Positions 1 to 9,067 of a stretch of DNA of 64,000 nt are shown here, in pieces. The DNA lies in NCBI RefSeq assembly GCF_016858305.2, contig NZ_CP074436.1, forward strand, positions 4,050,001 to 4,114,000, in the 5' to 3' direction. Position numbers and translations under genes: made by a program. The DNA is from Polaribacter sp. Q13 (GTDB lineage: Bacteria > Bacteroidota > Bacteroidia > Flavobacteriales > Flavobacteriaceae). Each line of letters begins with the position of its first letter. The stretch's first letter is position 1. Below the pieces are notes generated by a model. That model was given only the letters and a program-made list of their open reading frames with translations, did not search any database and was not told where the DNA came from.

Positions 1-117
1 ACTTTTTGGTGATAAATTAAAAAATTTATAAAAAAAGATAGCTGTTTTAAAGACATCTTTTTGCGCATAATTTTATTCTGAGAATTTATACTGTTTTTAG
101 GAGAAACCTATTTCATC

Positions 118-146
118 TTGTTATTTTTGTAGCGAACATATCTTTG
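118..146 (+). promoter_or_regulatory. Candidate Bacteroidota promoter for the smr-nifS pair
   Basis: A TTG at 118-120 is followed after 18 nt by TATCTTTG at 139-146. This fits the flavobacterial pattern of TTG, a spacer of 17-23 nt, then TAnnTTTG. The Smr gene starts 33 nt after the -7 element. It is the best two-box promoter match seen in the window. Seen by eye; no transcription data. Confidence 0.55.
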
Positions 147-179
147 TAAAGTTTTAGTAGAATTAATTTAAAATTTAGA

Positions 180-725
180 ATGAATTTAGAAATTGGAAAT
201 AAGGTAGCCGTTTTAGATGATGTTCTAAAAGGAAAAGTCATCAATATTAATGGTGATGAGATTTTTGTAGAAACTACGGATGGTATGGTGTTTAAGTTTC
301 ATTCGTCTGAGTTAGTTAGAATTGATGTAGAGCAACATGAATTATCTAAATATAGCGATATAAATAATGCTTTATTAAAAGATAAGATAGCCCAAAATCC
401 ACCGAAGAAAAGTTTATTCAAAAAGGAAAAAAAGGAAGTGATTTTAGAAGTCGATTTACATATAAATAAACTTGCAAAATCTACAAAATATATGGATAAT
501 TATGATATGTTAAATCTTCAGCTAGATACCGCAAAAAACAAAGTAGAGTTTGCTATTTCTAAAAGAATTTCTAAAGTAGTCTTTATTCATGGAGTAGGAG
601 AAGGAGTATTAAGATCAGAACTTCAAAGATTGTTAAGTAAATACCCTGTTAAATTTTATGATGCTTCCTATAAGAAATATGGATTAGGAGCAACAGAGGT
701 TTACATTTTTCAAAACCCTAATTAA
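180..725 (+). CDS. Stand-alone Smr domain protein with N-terminal KOW-like segment
   Basis: This is a 181-residue cytoplasmic protein. Residues 1-50 form a small beta segment (IGNKVAVLDD...GKVI) resembling the KOW-like tail of MutS2. Residues 60-85 are a charged linker. Residues 88-178 are an Smr domain with the VDLH motif at 91-94, HGVGEGVLR at 137-145 and YGLGATEVYI at 167-176. Smr domains in MutS2 proteins act on branched DNA or RNA; the substrate here is unknown. The MutS2 encoded at 52348-54555 lacks an Smr domain, so this protein may supply that activity in trans, which is inference. It is followed after 15 nt by the cysteine desulfurase gene, suggesting cotranscription. Confidence 0.85.
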   Translation: MNLEIGNKVAVLDDVLKGKVININGDEIFVETTDGMVFKFHSSELVRIDVEQHELSKYSDINNALLKDKIAQNPPKKSLFKKEKKEVILEVDLHINKLAKSTKYMDNYDMLNLQLDTAKNKVEFAISKRISKVVFIHGVGEGVLRSELQRLLSKYPVKFYDASYKKYGLGATEVYIFQNPN

Positions 726-740
726 TTGTAATTTTAAGTT

Positions 741-1874
741 ATGAATACTGTTTATTTAGATAGCGCAGCAACCACACAAATAGATGATGAAGTTATAGAT
801 GTAATATATACTTCTATGAAAAGTAATTATGGTAATCCTTCATCAATTCATCATTTTGGAAGAAAAGCAAAAACTGCGGTAGAAACTGCAAGGAAAAAAA
901 TTGCGAAACATTTTAATGTAACTGCAAGTGAAATTATTTTTACTGCAGGAGGTACAGAAGCAGATAATTTAATTTTACACAATGCTGTTTTTAATCTTGG
1001 AGTTAAAAGAATTATTACATCTAAAATAGAGCATCATGCCGTTTTACATACGTGTAATCATTTAGAAAAAACACATCACATTATTGTAGATTATGTTGAT
1101 GTTGATGAATTTGGAACAGTTAATACTAAACATTTAGAAGAACTTTTATCAGCTTCAAAAGAAAAAACATTAGTAAGTTTAATGTTGATAAATAATGAAA
1201 TTGGTAACATTTTAGATATTGATACTATTGCTGTAATTTGTAAAAATAACAATGCATTATTTCATTCAGATACTGTACAAGCTATTACTCATTATCCAAT
1301 TGATTTACAAAAAATACCTGTAGATTTTATTGTAGCAAGTGCACATAAGTTTCATGGACCAAAAGGTGTAGGGTTTGCCTTTTTTAGAAAAGGATTTGGA
1401 ATTTTACCGATGCTTCATGGTGGCGATCAAGAAATGGGAGCTAGGTCTAGTACAGAAAATGTACATGCAATTTTAGGCATGGAAAAAGCATTAGAAATTG
1501 CAATTAAAAATTTAGATAAGGACAAAAAAGATATAGAAAATTTAAAAGGATATTTTATGACTGAATTAAAGAGTCTTTCTAAAAATATTCAGTTTAACGG
1601 ACTTTCTTCAGACTTAGAAAAAAGTAGTTATACCATTTTAAATGTGCGTTTTCCTTTTACAAATGAGATGCTTTTATTTAGTTTAGATATGGCTGAAATT
1701 GCTGTTTCTGGTGGAAGTGCATGCCAAAGTGGAAGCAATAAAGGTTCACATGTTTTAAGAGAAATTTTAAATGATGCTGATGCCGATAAAACTTCAGTTC
1801 GTTTTTCTTTTTCAAAATATACTACAAAACAAGAAATAGACTTTGTAGTAAATTATTTAAGAGAAAATATTTAA
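741..1874 (+). CDS. Cysteine desulfurase (NifS/IscS-like, PLP-dependent)
   Basis: The 377-residue protein removes sulfur from cysteine to form an enzyme persulfide for Fe-S cluster or thio-modification pathways. It is a fold-type I PLP enzyme: N-terminal YLDSAATTQ (5-13), TAGGTEADN (68-76), PLP lysine K203 in SAHKFHGPKGVG, and catalytic cysteine C328 in SGGSACQSGS. Length is normal for the family. It lies 15 nt after the Smr gene, with a strong hairpin beyond its stop codon. No iscU or scaffold gene is adjacent, so the sulfur acceptor cannot be read from context. Group assignment (IscS-like or NifS-like) is left open. Confidence 0.92.
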   Translation: MNTVYLDSAATTQIDDEVIDVIYTSMKSNYGNPSSIHHFGRKAKTAVETARKKIAKHFNVTASEIIFTAGGTEADNLILHNAVFNLGVKRIITSKIEHHAVLHTCNHLEKTHHIIVDYVDVDEFGTVNTKHLEELLSASKEKTLVSLMLINNEIGNILDIDTIAVICKNNNALFHSDTVQAITHYPIDLQKIPVDFIVASAHKFHGPKGVGFAFFRKGFGILPMLHGGDQEMGARSSTENVHAILGMEKALEIAIKNLDKDKKDIENLKGYFMTELKSLSKNIQFNGLSSDLEKSSYTILNVRFPFTNEMLLFSLDMAEIAVSGGSACQSGSNKGSHVLREILNDADADKTSVRFSFSKYTTKQEIDFVVNYLRENI

Positions 1875-1891
1875 AATAAGGTGTTAAATAT

Positions 1892-1940
1892 AAAAACATC
1901 GCTAGTATTAAAAAATATTTTTAATACTAGCGATGTTTTT
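1892..1940. terminator. Perfect 23-bp hairpin, bidirectional terminator
   Basis: Arms at 1892-1914 and 1918-1940 are exact reverse complements of 23 nt around a 3-nt loop (ATA). The arms start with A-runs and end with T-runs, so the structure can terminate on both strands. It sits between the convergent cysteine desulfurase gene (ends 1874) and the outer-membrane protein gene (ends 1943). Confidence 0.9.
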
Positions 1941-1942
1941 CA

Positions 1943-3493
1943 TTATTTCAACTTCAAAAAAGATATGTTATACTTTAAACCAAGGTTGATAAAAGGGCTA
2001 CTTAATTCGCCTCCTTTTGCTTTTACATAACCTGCAGCTGCTCTTAAATTTAACGTTTTAGAAAGCTCATAATTAAATCCTAAACTAGGTTTTATAATTA
2101 AACCTTGCCCTGTACTAATGTTTCCTCCACCTGCGGCACCTCCTAAAACTTGTGTAAAAAAGGAAGTAGAATTATTTAACATCGGATTCGTTTTTAAACC
2201 TAAACCAACCAAACCTTCTGCATAAGCACCTGCATTACCAAAATTGGCAAAAGAAGTTTGACCAGCTACAAATATATTTTTATTTAAATCTAAATTTACT
2301 TGTAAAGAAATTTGATGCATGTGTTCTGTTACATCTTCCATTCTTTTGGCATTAAAATACATGTCTTGCTTTACAATTACCTCAAAACCTTTAAATTTTC
2401 CTTGTGTAAAAGAATTATTTTCGATTTTTACACCATTTCTCTCTATATAATATTTAATACCAACTCCAAAAGTAGAGGTATAAAAATCTTTATTGGGAGT
2501 TAATAAATACCCTTTGTTAACGGATACATAAATGTCTTTAAATAGTTGTTGTTCAAGTGATATGTCTGGGTAGAATAAAAAACCTCCTTTACTATCTACT
2601 CCGCCACCGCCACCAGCACCAATACCAAGTTTAGCTAAAATGTTGGTTCTGTTATTGTTCATGGATAAATGATAACCTCCACCTAAAAAAACATCCATAT
2701 AACCAGCTCTAATGCCATCATAGGCGCCATCTACTTTTAAAAATGTAAACCAGTTTTTGTTTAAGTAAGATGTATATTCAAACCCAGCTAATTTTATGGT
2801 TTTACCTTCTAAAATTTGATTATCTGTAGATCTAGCCTTGCTTAAAACTTTTAAATTATTAAAGTGAACCATTAAAGAATTTCTTTTTGGATTTTGATTC
2901 CAACGAGTATTTTCAAAATGATTTAAATCTATTTCTTTTTCTGCCGATTTATAATTTGAATATTCAAAATCTAAAGGAATTTCTAAAGCAACATTTAGTT
3001 GATGTCCTTTAATTTCTCCACCATCAAAAAAGTTAATATAACTCCAACCTCCATTTATTGAAAAGTCTTTAAAATCATAACCTAAATTAAAATGAGGTAA
3101 GATAAAAGCACCACCACCATCTGGAGCACCCGCACCACCACCACCACCAAAATGAAAACCGGTATCTGCATATAATTTTTTAGAAAAATATTTTTTAAGA
3201 CCTGCATTTACACCTAATGTAAAAAAACCTCCTCTAATGCCGGAAATAGAACCATAAAGTCCAACACCTGTATAGAACTCATCATTTAAAAATAGATTAT
3301 AATGAATTCCTGTAAATCCCATATTTGGCTCATTAAAATTAAGAGGAGTTGCATTAGTGATAGGCATATCTATGGAAAGGAAATCTATTTTTGCAAATCC
3401 TTTTTGTGTTATTTTCTTCGGAATATTTTCTGTTTGAGAAAATAGTATTTGTTGAGAAATAAGTACTATAAATAAAAAAATAATCTTTTTCAT
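1943..3493 (-). CDS. Outer-membrane/periplasmic beta-rich protein of three similar units
   Basis: This 516-residue protein starts with a signal peptide (MKKIIFLFIVLISQQILFSQ). The rest is rich in beta-strand patterns with alternating aromatics and ends in KYNISFLKLK, as in outer-membrane beta proteins. Three units of about 150-165 residues recur, each containing a glycine-rich block: GGGGGAGAPDGGG, GAGGGGGVDSKGG and GGAAGGGNISTGQ. Each unit then continues with strand patterns of the type LGYDF, SLEQQLF or LGFNYEL. I do not recognise a named family. It is the last gene of the fdhD-oxidoreductase operon (10 nt after the oxidoreductase stop), so a link to that enzyme or its respiratory context is possible, but this is inference. 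Confidence 0.7.
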   Translation of the reverse strand: MKKIIFLFIVLISQQILFSQTENIPKKITQKGFAKIDFLSIDMPITNATPLNFNEPNMGFTGIHYNLFLNDEFYTGVGLYGSISGIRGGFFTLGVNAGLKKYFSKKLYADTGFHFGGGGGAGAPDGGGAFILPHFNLGYDFKDFSINGGWSYINFFDGGEIKGHQLNVALEIPLDFEYSNYKSAEKEIDLNHFENTRWNQNPKRNSLMVHFNNLKVLSKARSTDNQILEGKTIKLAGFEYTSYLNKNWFTFLKVDGAYDGIRAGYMDVFLGGGYHLSMNNNRTNILAKLGIGAGGGGGVDSKGGFLFYPDISLEQQLFKDIYVSVNKGYLLTPNKDFYTSTFGVGIKYYIERNGVKIENNSFTQGKFKGFEVIVKQDMYFNAKRMEDVTEHMHQISLQVNLDLNKNIFVAGQTSFANFGNAGAYAEGLVGLGLKTNPMLNNSTSFFTQVLGGAAGGGNISTGQGLIIKPSLGFNYELSKTLNLRAAAGYVKAKGGELSSPFINLGLKYNISFLKLK

Positions 3494-3503
3494 AAAGTGA
3501 TTT

Positions 3504-5795
3504 TTATCTTTTTTTGATGGTAATAATTACTGTTTTAGAAGTAGGAGTATTACTAATATCTGCTTTACTTTTTAAAGGTACGAGTACATTGGCTTCTGGA
3601 AAATAAGTAGCTGTACATTGATTAGGAATGTCATAAGGAACAACCAAAAAACCTTTTGCTATTCTTTCTTCATTCTTAAAATGACTTGTTAAATCAACTA
3701 AATCTAATTTTTTTAAATGTAATGAATTCATGTCGTTTTCATTCATAAAAATAACTCTTCTTTCATTTAAAACACCTCTGTATCTATCATTTAAACCGTA
3801 AATGGTAGTGTTGTATTGGTCATGAGTTCTAATGGTCATCATCATAAATTGATTTTTTTCTAACTCAATTTCAGAAGGTTTATTAATGCTAAAATTAGCT
3901 TTACCAGTTTTTGTTGGTGTAAAATCGTTTTCTCGTGCATTGTTTGGTAAATAAAATCCGCCTTTAATTCTTACACGTTCATTAAAATTTGTAAAACCAG
4001 GAATGGTTGCTTCAATTTTATCACGAATAAAGTCGTAATTAGAAATTAATTCTAACCAATTGGTTGTTGAATTTGGTAATGTAGCATTAGCAATGCCCGC
4101 TACAATTGCAGCTTCACTTAATAATTGACTTGCACAAGGAGCTAAGGTTCCTTTAGATTGATGCACAACACCCATGGAGTTTTCTACAGAAACAAATTGT
4201 TCTCCTTTTTCTTGGAAATCTTTTTCTGTTCTTCCTAAACAGGGTAAAATTATTGCTTTTTTACCTGTAATTAAATGACTTCTATTTAGTTTGGTTGATA
4301 CTTGCACTGTTAAGTTACAGTTTTGTAATGCTTTTGCAGTAAAAGTAGTATCTGGAGTAGCAGAAATAAAATTACCACCCATTCCCAAAAACACTTTCGC
4401 ATCTTTTTTATACATGGCTTCTATAGCTTCTACAACATCAAAACCAAATTTTCTTGGGGCTTTAAATTCAAACTCTTTTTCTAAATTATCTAGAAAGGAA
4501 GCTGGCGGTCTTTCCCAAATTCCCATGGTTCTATCTCCTTGCACATTTGAATGACCACGCACAGGACAAGTTCCTGCTCCTTTTTTTCCTATACTACCTT
4601 TTAATAATAAGATGTTTACAACCTCACGGATATTATCAACCCCATTTTTATGTTGAGTTAAACCCATTGCCCAACAAATAATTATATTCTTATTGTTGAT
4701 AATTAGGTCTGTAGTTTCCTTAATTTGTTCTAATGTTAAACCAGTTTGTGGTAATAAGGTATCTATAGAATATTTGTCTAAATCTTCTAAAAGAGTTTCT
4801 AAGCCCGCTGTTTTTTCTTCAATAAATTGATGATTGAAAACAGAATTAGGTTCAGCATCTTCTTTTTCTTTCATCAACTTTAAGATGATTTTTAATAAAG
4901 CAACATCACCATTAATTTTTACAGGTAAAAATAAATCGGTTAAATCTTGTCCACTACCAATCCATTTTAAAGGATTTTGAGGATCTTTATAATTCATTAA
5001 ACCAACTTCTGGTAGCGGATTTATCGTTATTATTTTTCCACCTTGTTTTTTTGTTTCACCTAAAGCACTTAACATTCTTGGGTGGTTTGTCCCTGGGTTT
5101 TGCCCAATAACAATGACTAAATCTGTATGATTAAAATCGTCTAACGTAACAGAACCTTTTCCTATTCCTAGTGTTTGAGAAAGTGCAACACCACTAGATT
5201 CATGGCACATATTAGAGCAATCTGGTAAATTATTTGTCCCAAATTGGCGCACAAATAATTGATATAAAAAAGCGGCTTCATTACTAGTTCTGCCAGAAGT
5301 GTAAAAAATGGCTTCATCTGGCGAGTTTAAAGAATTTAATTCTTCACCAATTAATTTAAAAGCTTTTTTCCAAGAAATTTCTTCGTAATTAGTTGCTCCT
5401 TCAGGTAAATACATGGGGTGTGTAATTCGACCACTTTTACCAATTTCATAATCTGTTAATTCAGACAATTCTTGCACAGAATGTGTTGTAAAAAATATAG
5501 GAGAGACTTTATTTTTAGTTGCTTCTTCTGCTACTGCTTTAGCTCCATTTTCGCAATATTCTGCTAAAAAAGCCCTTTTCTCATCAGGATCTGGCCATGC
5601 ACAACCAGGGCAATCAAAACCATCTTTTTGATTTAGTTTTGATAACAATTGAATCCCTTTTGTAACACCAACTTCATTCTTTATATGAGTTAAAGCAGAA
5701 ACAATAGCCTTTACACCAACAGCAGTTTTTGGAACTTCTGTTAAACGAATTCCTGTTAATTTTTCGGGAGGTTGTTCGTTTAATTTTTTAGACAT
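3504..5795 (-). CDS. FdhF/YdeP-family molybdopterin oxidoreductase
   Basis: The 763-residue protein belongs to the FdhF/YdeP branch of molybdopterin oxidoreductases. Marks are CPGCAWPDP (62-70) with C62, C65 and C81 (YCENGAKA), the segment CSNMCHESSGVAL holding the cysteine equivalent to the Mo-ligating Cys/SeCys of formate dehydrogenases, VIVIGQNPGTNHPR for cofactor binding, and a C-terminal beta-barrel (MMTIRTHDQYNTTIYG). No twin-arginine signal is seen, so it is probably cytoplasmic. It overlaps the upstream fdhD gene by 8 nt, which implies translational coupling and a need for FdhD sulfuration. Formate is the usual guess for the substrate, but YdeP-type members are poorly characterised. 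No electron-transfer subunit is adjacent. Confidence 0.85.
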   Translation of the reverse strand: MSKKLNEQPPEKLTGIRLTEVPKTAVGVKAIVSALTHIKNEVGVTKGIQLLSKLNQKDGFDCPGCAWPDPDEKRAFLAEYCENGAKAVAEEATKNKVSPIFFTTHSVQELSELTDYEIGKSGRITHPMYLPEGATNYEEISWKKAFKLIGEELNSLNSPDEAIFYTSGRTSNEAAFLYQLFVRQFGTNNLPDCSNMCHESSGVALSQTLGIGKGSVTLDDFNHTDLVIVIGQNPGTNHPRMLSALGETKKQGGKIITINPLPEVGLMNYKDPQNPLKWIGSGQDLTDLFLPVKINGDVALLKIILKLMKEKEDAEPNSVFNHQFIEEKTAGLETLLEDLDKYSIDTLLPQTGLTLEQIKETTDLIINNKNIIICWAMGLTQHKNGVDNIREVVNILLLKGSIGKKGAGTCPVRGHSNVQGDRTMGIWERPPASFLDNLEKEFEFKAPRKFGFDVVEAIEAMYKKDAKVFLGMGGNFISATPDTTFTAKALQNCNLTVQVSTKLNRSHLITGKKAIILPCLGRTEKDFQEKGEQFVSVENSMGVVHQSKGTLAPCASQLLSEAAIVAGIANATLPNSTTNWLELISNYDFIRDKIEATIPGFTNFNERVRIKGGFYLPNNARENDFTPTKTGKANFSINKPSEIELEKNQFMMMTIRTHDQYNTTIYGLNDRYRGVLNERRVIFMNENDMNSLHLKKLDLVDLTSHFKNEERIAKGFLVVPYDIPNQCTATYFPEANVLVPLKSKADISNTPTSKTVIITIKKR

Positions 5796-6597
5796 AAATT
5801 GTTTTTGTTTTAATAAATGATGGATTTGAATAAATGGTCATTTTGTTGTCTCTGGTAAAACCAATTAAGCAGATACCAAATTCTTTGGCAAAATCTACCG
5901 CTAAAGAAGAGCAAGCAGAAACGGCTACAATAATAGGTATTTTTGCAATGAAGGCTTTCGAAACAATTTCATAAGAAACTCGGCCACTTACCAATAAGTA
6001 TTTTGCATGGCTTAAATAATCTTTTATCAACAAATCTCCAATTACTTTATCAACAGCATTGTGTCTGCCAATATCTTCTTTAACAGTTAAAAATTCGTGG
6101 TTTTTATTAAAAAGTGCTGCAGCATGACTTCCTCCAGAATTTTTAAAAGTATGTTGAAAATCATTCATTCTTAAAAACATTTCATGTAAAATATCACTGG
6201 AAAAAGAATTTGGTTGTGTTAATTTTTCCCCATGCACTTTAATGTCTTTTAATTCTTTTTTACCGCAAATTCCGCAAGAAGAAACAGATAATAATGTTCT
6301 TTTATTCAAATACCCTTTTCCTAACAAATCTTTAGAAATAGGAATATTTATAATAGTAGGACTTCCATTTTCTTCCTTAACCACTTCAAAATTTAAAGTT
6401 TTATTACTTTTATAAATATCTTCGGCAAAAAGCAAACCTCTTATTAAAGCGTTGTCATTATCTGGGGTTCTCATAACCACAGTATAAGGTTCTTTATTAA
6501 TATTAATTTGTAATGCAGCTTCTACTACCAAAACATCGTGAATTGAAGTTTGTGTATTTTCATTAATTTTTAGTGCTTGATAAGTAATCGTTTGCAT
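5788..6597 (-). CDS. fdhD: FdhD sulfurtransferase for formate dehydrogenase-type enzymes
   Basis: The 269-residue protein transfers sulfur from a cysteine desulfurase to the molybdenum cofactor of formate dehydrogenase-like enzymes. The characteristic CxxC pair is present in SVSSCGICGKKEL. Further on, GGSHAAALF and EDIGRHNAVDKVIG are the usual FdhD blocks, and VSGRVSYEIVSKA precedes a hydrophobic strand. Length is typical. It is the first gene of a three-gene minus-strand operon and overlaps the oxidoreductase gene by 8 nt. The sulfur donor could be the desulfurase at 741-1874, but only proximity suggests this. Confidence 0.93.
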   Translation of the reverse strand: MQTITYQALKINENTQTSIHDVLVVEAALQININKEPYTVVMRTPDNDNALIRGLLFAEDIYKSNKTLNFEVVKEENGSPTIINIPISKDLLGKGYLNKRTLLSVSSCGICGKKELKDIKVHGEKLTQPNSFSSDILHEMFLRMNDFQHTFKNSGGSHAAALFNKNHEFLTVKEDIGRHNAVDKVIGDLLIKDYLSHAKYLLVSGRVSYEIVSKAFIAKIPIIVAVSACSSLAVDFAKEFGICLIGFTRDNKMTIYSNPSFIKTKTIYV

Positions 6598-6655
6598 GAT
6601 TTATAAAGTTAAGCTTCCAATACAAACTTACTGAAAAAAGTAGTTGCTAAAAAAC

Positions 6656-6685
6656 AAAAGTCTCGAAAGTGAATTCGAGACTTTT
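6656..6685 (-). terminator. 12-bp hairpin terminator after the methyltransferase gene
   Basis: Arms 6656-6667 and 6674-6685 pair perfectly over 12 nt with a 6-nt loop. Read on the minus strand the second arm ends in a T-rich tract, which suits termination of the gene ending at 6793. It lies about 60 nt upstream of fdhD. Confidence 0.75.
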
Positions 6686-6687
6686 TA

Positions 6688-6725
6688 TTTAAGTGTTTCA
6701 AGCCCCTAATCAAGGAACACTTAAA
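6688..6725. other. Second hairpin (10-bp stem, 18-nt loop) between two operons
   Basis: Arms 6688-6697 and 6716-6725 are exact complements (TTTAAGTGTT and its reverse complement) around an 18-nt C-rich loop. The stem follows the terminator at 6656-6685 directly. On the minus strand it would lie in the region before fdhD. It may be a regulatory structure, a protein site or a chance palindrome; the sequence does not decide. Confidence 0.4.
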
Positions 6726-6792
6726 GTGTAGGTAAATTTAATAAAAAACTGATTGTAATATTGAAAATAAAATTTAATTTATTAACATTTAG

Positions 6793-7983
6793 CTAATTAA
6801 GTTGTGTTTTTTTGCAAATAAGAACAGCATACTCATTTATATTAAGTGTAGTAAGGAATAGATATAAATTGCCACCGTCTTTAAGTTTTGTTTCTTTTCT
6901 AATTTGAGCTACTGTTTTTGGGAAATTTCTAGTTGTAATATTGGCTTTGTTTTCAGGTACTAATTTCTTTAGTTTTTTCTTATCATAATTTACTACTTTT
7001 TCTATTTTAAAAACCCGTCCAGGAAAATTGATAATTTGATCTGAGGTATATAAATGTGAGTGTTGATGTAATTTAAATACTTTTAATTGTTGTGAAATTT
7101 CATGAAAACCACCAGATTTTAAAATGGCAGCATTTGGTTCATATAAATAAGTAAGCGGTTTAGAATATTCTGAAGTTAGTTCCTCTTTAAAATTAAAGTT
7201 AAAGGTTTGCAGTTCTTTTTTACCAATATTAACAGTTTTAATTTTTATAGGTTGATCATACTCTTTTTCTAATAAAAATAGTAATTCTTTTACTTCATTA
7301 TTTACTGCAATAATATGAATTTCTTTTACATATTTTAATTCATTTATAGTGCTAGTAATATCTAAAATGGGAGAGTTTTTAAGGAGAATTTGATTTGTTT
7401 TAGAAAACAAAAAGTCGATATTTTCTGGAACATTAGGTAAACAATCTTTCAGTAAAAAAACTTTTCCTTTTACATCATCTCTTCTTGATGGATCTATGTA
7501 AATACAATCGAAATTAGCGGTGTCATTTTTAAGGAATTCAATTCCATCACCAGAAAAAGTAGTAATGTTTTCTTTTTTTAATTGCTGATAATTGTGCTTA
7601 ACAATTGCAGATAAATGATTATTAATTTCGCAGTGCGTAACTTCTTTAAATTGTTTAGAAAAGTAAAAACAATCTACACCAAAACCACCTGTAATATCTA
7701 TAATAGAGTTACCAGAAACTAAATTACATTTGTATTTTGCTGTAATTTCTGATGATGTTTGTTCGATGCTTATTTTAGGTGGATAATAAATGTTTTTTGT
7801 CTGAAACCAGGTAGAAAGTTTCTGTTCAGATTTTTGTTTTGCAACAATTTGATTCGCCAATTCTTGAATAGAGATATCCGTAAAAGGACTTCCTTTTAAA
7901 ATCAGTTTTGTAATGTTCGATTTTAAATGATCAGTAATAAATTGCTGAACTTCTGGATGTAATATTGCTAAATTTAAGGACAA
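6793..7983 (-). CDS. Class I SAM methyltransferase with THUMP-like C-terminus
   Basis: The 396-residue protein has a Rossmann SAM site (IIDITGGFGVDCFYFS) and the motif YIDPSRRDD, characteristic of a Bacteroidota-type class I methyltransferase family with a C-terminal THUMP-like domain (roughly residues 310-396). The family is thought to modify nucleic acid, probably RNA, but the substrate is not known to me. Its start lies 1 nt after the stop of the AI-2E-type permease, and the permease in turn overlaps the duplicated protein gene, making one operon. A hairpin terminator follows at 6656-6685. Confidence 0.75.
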   Translation of the reverse strand: MSLNLAILHPEVQQFITDHLKSNITKLILKGSPFTDISIQELANQIVAKQKSEQKLSTWFQTKNIYYPPKISIEQTSSEITAKYKCNLVSGNSIIDITGGFGVDCFYFSKQFKEVTHCEINNHLSAIVKHNYQQLKKENITTFSGDGIEFLKNDTANFDCIYIDPSRRDDVKGKVFLLKDCLPNVPENIDFLFSKTNQILLKNSPILDITSTINELKYVKEIHIIAVNNEVKELLFLLEKEYDQPIKIKTVNIGKKELQTFNFNFKEELTSEYSKPLTYLYEPNAAILKSGGFHEISQQLKVFKLHQHSHLYTSDQIINFPGRVFKIEKVVNYDKKKLKKLVPENKANITTRNFPKTVAQIRKETKLKDGGNLYLFLTTLNINEYAVLICKKTQLN

Positions 7984-7984
7984 T

Positions 7985-9067
7985 TTAAATATCTTTTGTA
8001 ATCGATTTTACTATTTTATTATCAGACAAAAACTCTTTTAAAATCACTTTTAAGGCGGTGTACATTGGTACTGCAGTAATCATGCCCACAATTCCAAAAA
8101 GTAACCCACCGATAATAATAATTAAAAAGATTTCTAAAGGATGCGATTTGGTGGTTTTTGAAAATATAATAGGCTGACTCCCAAAATTATCAATTAATTG
8201 AGCGATAAAATAACCAATCATTACGTACATAGTTGTGGGTAAAATTTCTGTTTGAAAATCTTGACCAATATTACTAGTCATCGATAAAACAAACATAATA
8301 ACAGCACCTATTAAAGGTCCCACATAAGGAATTAAGTTTAATAAGGCACATAAAAAGGCTATAACTACTGCATTGTCTATGCCGAAAATTAACAAAATAA
8401 TGGTGTATAAAACAAATAGAATCGTAATCTGAAAAAGTAATCCTATAAAATATCTTGATAGTAAATCGTTAATGGTTTCCAAAGATTTAGAGAATCGACC
8501 TTCATTTCCTTTAGGAATTATTGTCATCACCGCTTTTTTTAGTAATAATTTGTCTTTCATAAAAAAGAAAGAGATAAATAATACTGAAAATAGGCCAACA
8601 CTTAAAGTACCTACAGCAGCCAAAATAGCATTTAAAAAATCAGGAATTTCTTTAAATTGAGAAACAAAATTTAGATTTTTTAATTCGTTTAAAACATCAA
8701 TTCCTTTCGATGAAAAATAAGAGGTTATTTGGTTAAATATTTCTTGAATATTTGCTTGTAATTTATCGACTTCTAATAATGATAAACTTTTACCTTGCTC
8801 AGCCACTAAGGGGATAAACATTAGAATTAAACCTGTTAAAAGTCCTAACATTAAAACCATTGTAAATACAACTGCCATTGTGTTCGGAAACTTTAATCTT
8901 TTTCTAAGAAAAAGAATGATGGGTCTTGCAATTAATGATAAAATTCCTGCAATAATAATATAAACTATTACAGATTGAATTGTATATAAAAAATAGCCTA
9001 GAAGGAAAATTCCTAATAGAATACTCAAGGCTCTTAAAATTCCGTTTGCTATTATTTTCGAATTCAT
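7985..9067 (-). CDS. AI-2E family transporter (PerM/TqsA-like membrane protein)
   Basis: The 360-residue integral membrane protein has about eight hydrophobic segments. The N-terminal helices occupy roughly residues 8-90, a soluble amphipathic region 90-150 follows, then further helices. The blocks FFFMKD and LNLIPYVGPLIGAV are typical of the AI-2E/PerM family. Family members are proposed exporters of small molecules or ion antiporters; the name reflects E. coli TqsA and does not show autoinducer transport here. Its start codon overlaps the stop codon of the upstream duplicated protein by 1 nt, so the two are probably translationally coupled. Confidence 0.85.
   Translation of the reverse strand: MNSKIIANGILRALSILLGIFLLGYFLYTIQSVIVYIIIAGILSLIARPIILFLRKRLKFPNTMAVVFTMVLMLGLLTGLILMFIPLVAEQGKSLSLLEVDKLQANIQEIFNQITSYFSSKGIDVLNELKNLNFVSQFKEIPDFLNAILAAVGTLSVGLFSVLFISFFFMKDKLLLKKAVMTIIPKGNEGRFSKSLETINDLLSRYFIGLLFQITILFVLYTIILLIFGIDNAVVIAFLCALLNLIPYVGPLIGAVIMFVLSMTSNIGQDFQTEILPTTMYVMIGYFIAQLIDNFGSQPIIFSKTTKSHPLEIFLIIIIGGLLFGIVGMITAVPMYTALKVILKEFLSDNKIVKSITKDI

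Noticed and set aside
4291..4554. Plus-strand frame within the molybdenum enzyme gene
   Set aside because: Antisense shadow without coding features of its own.
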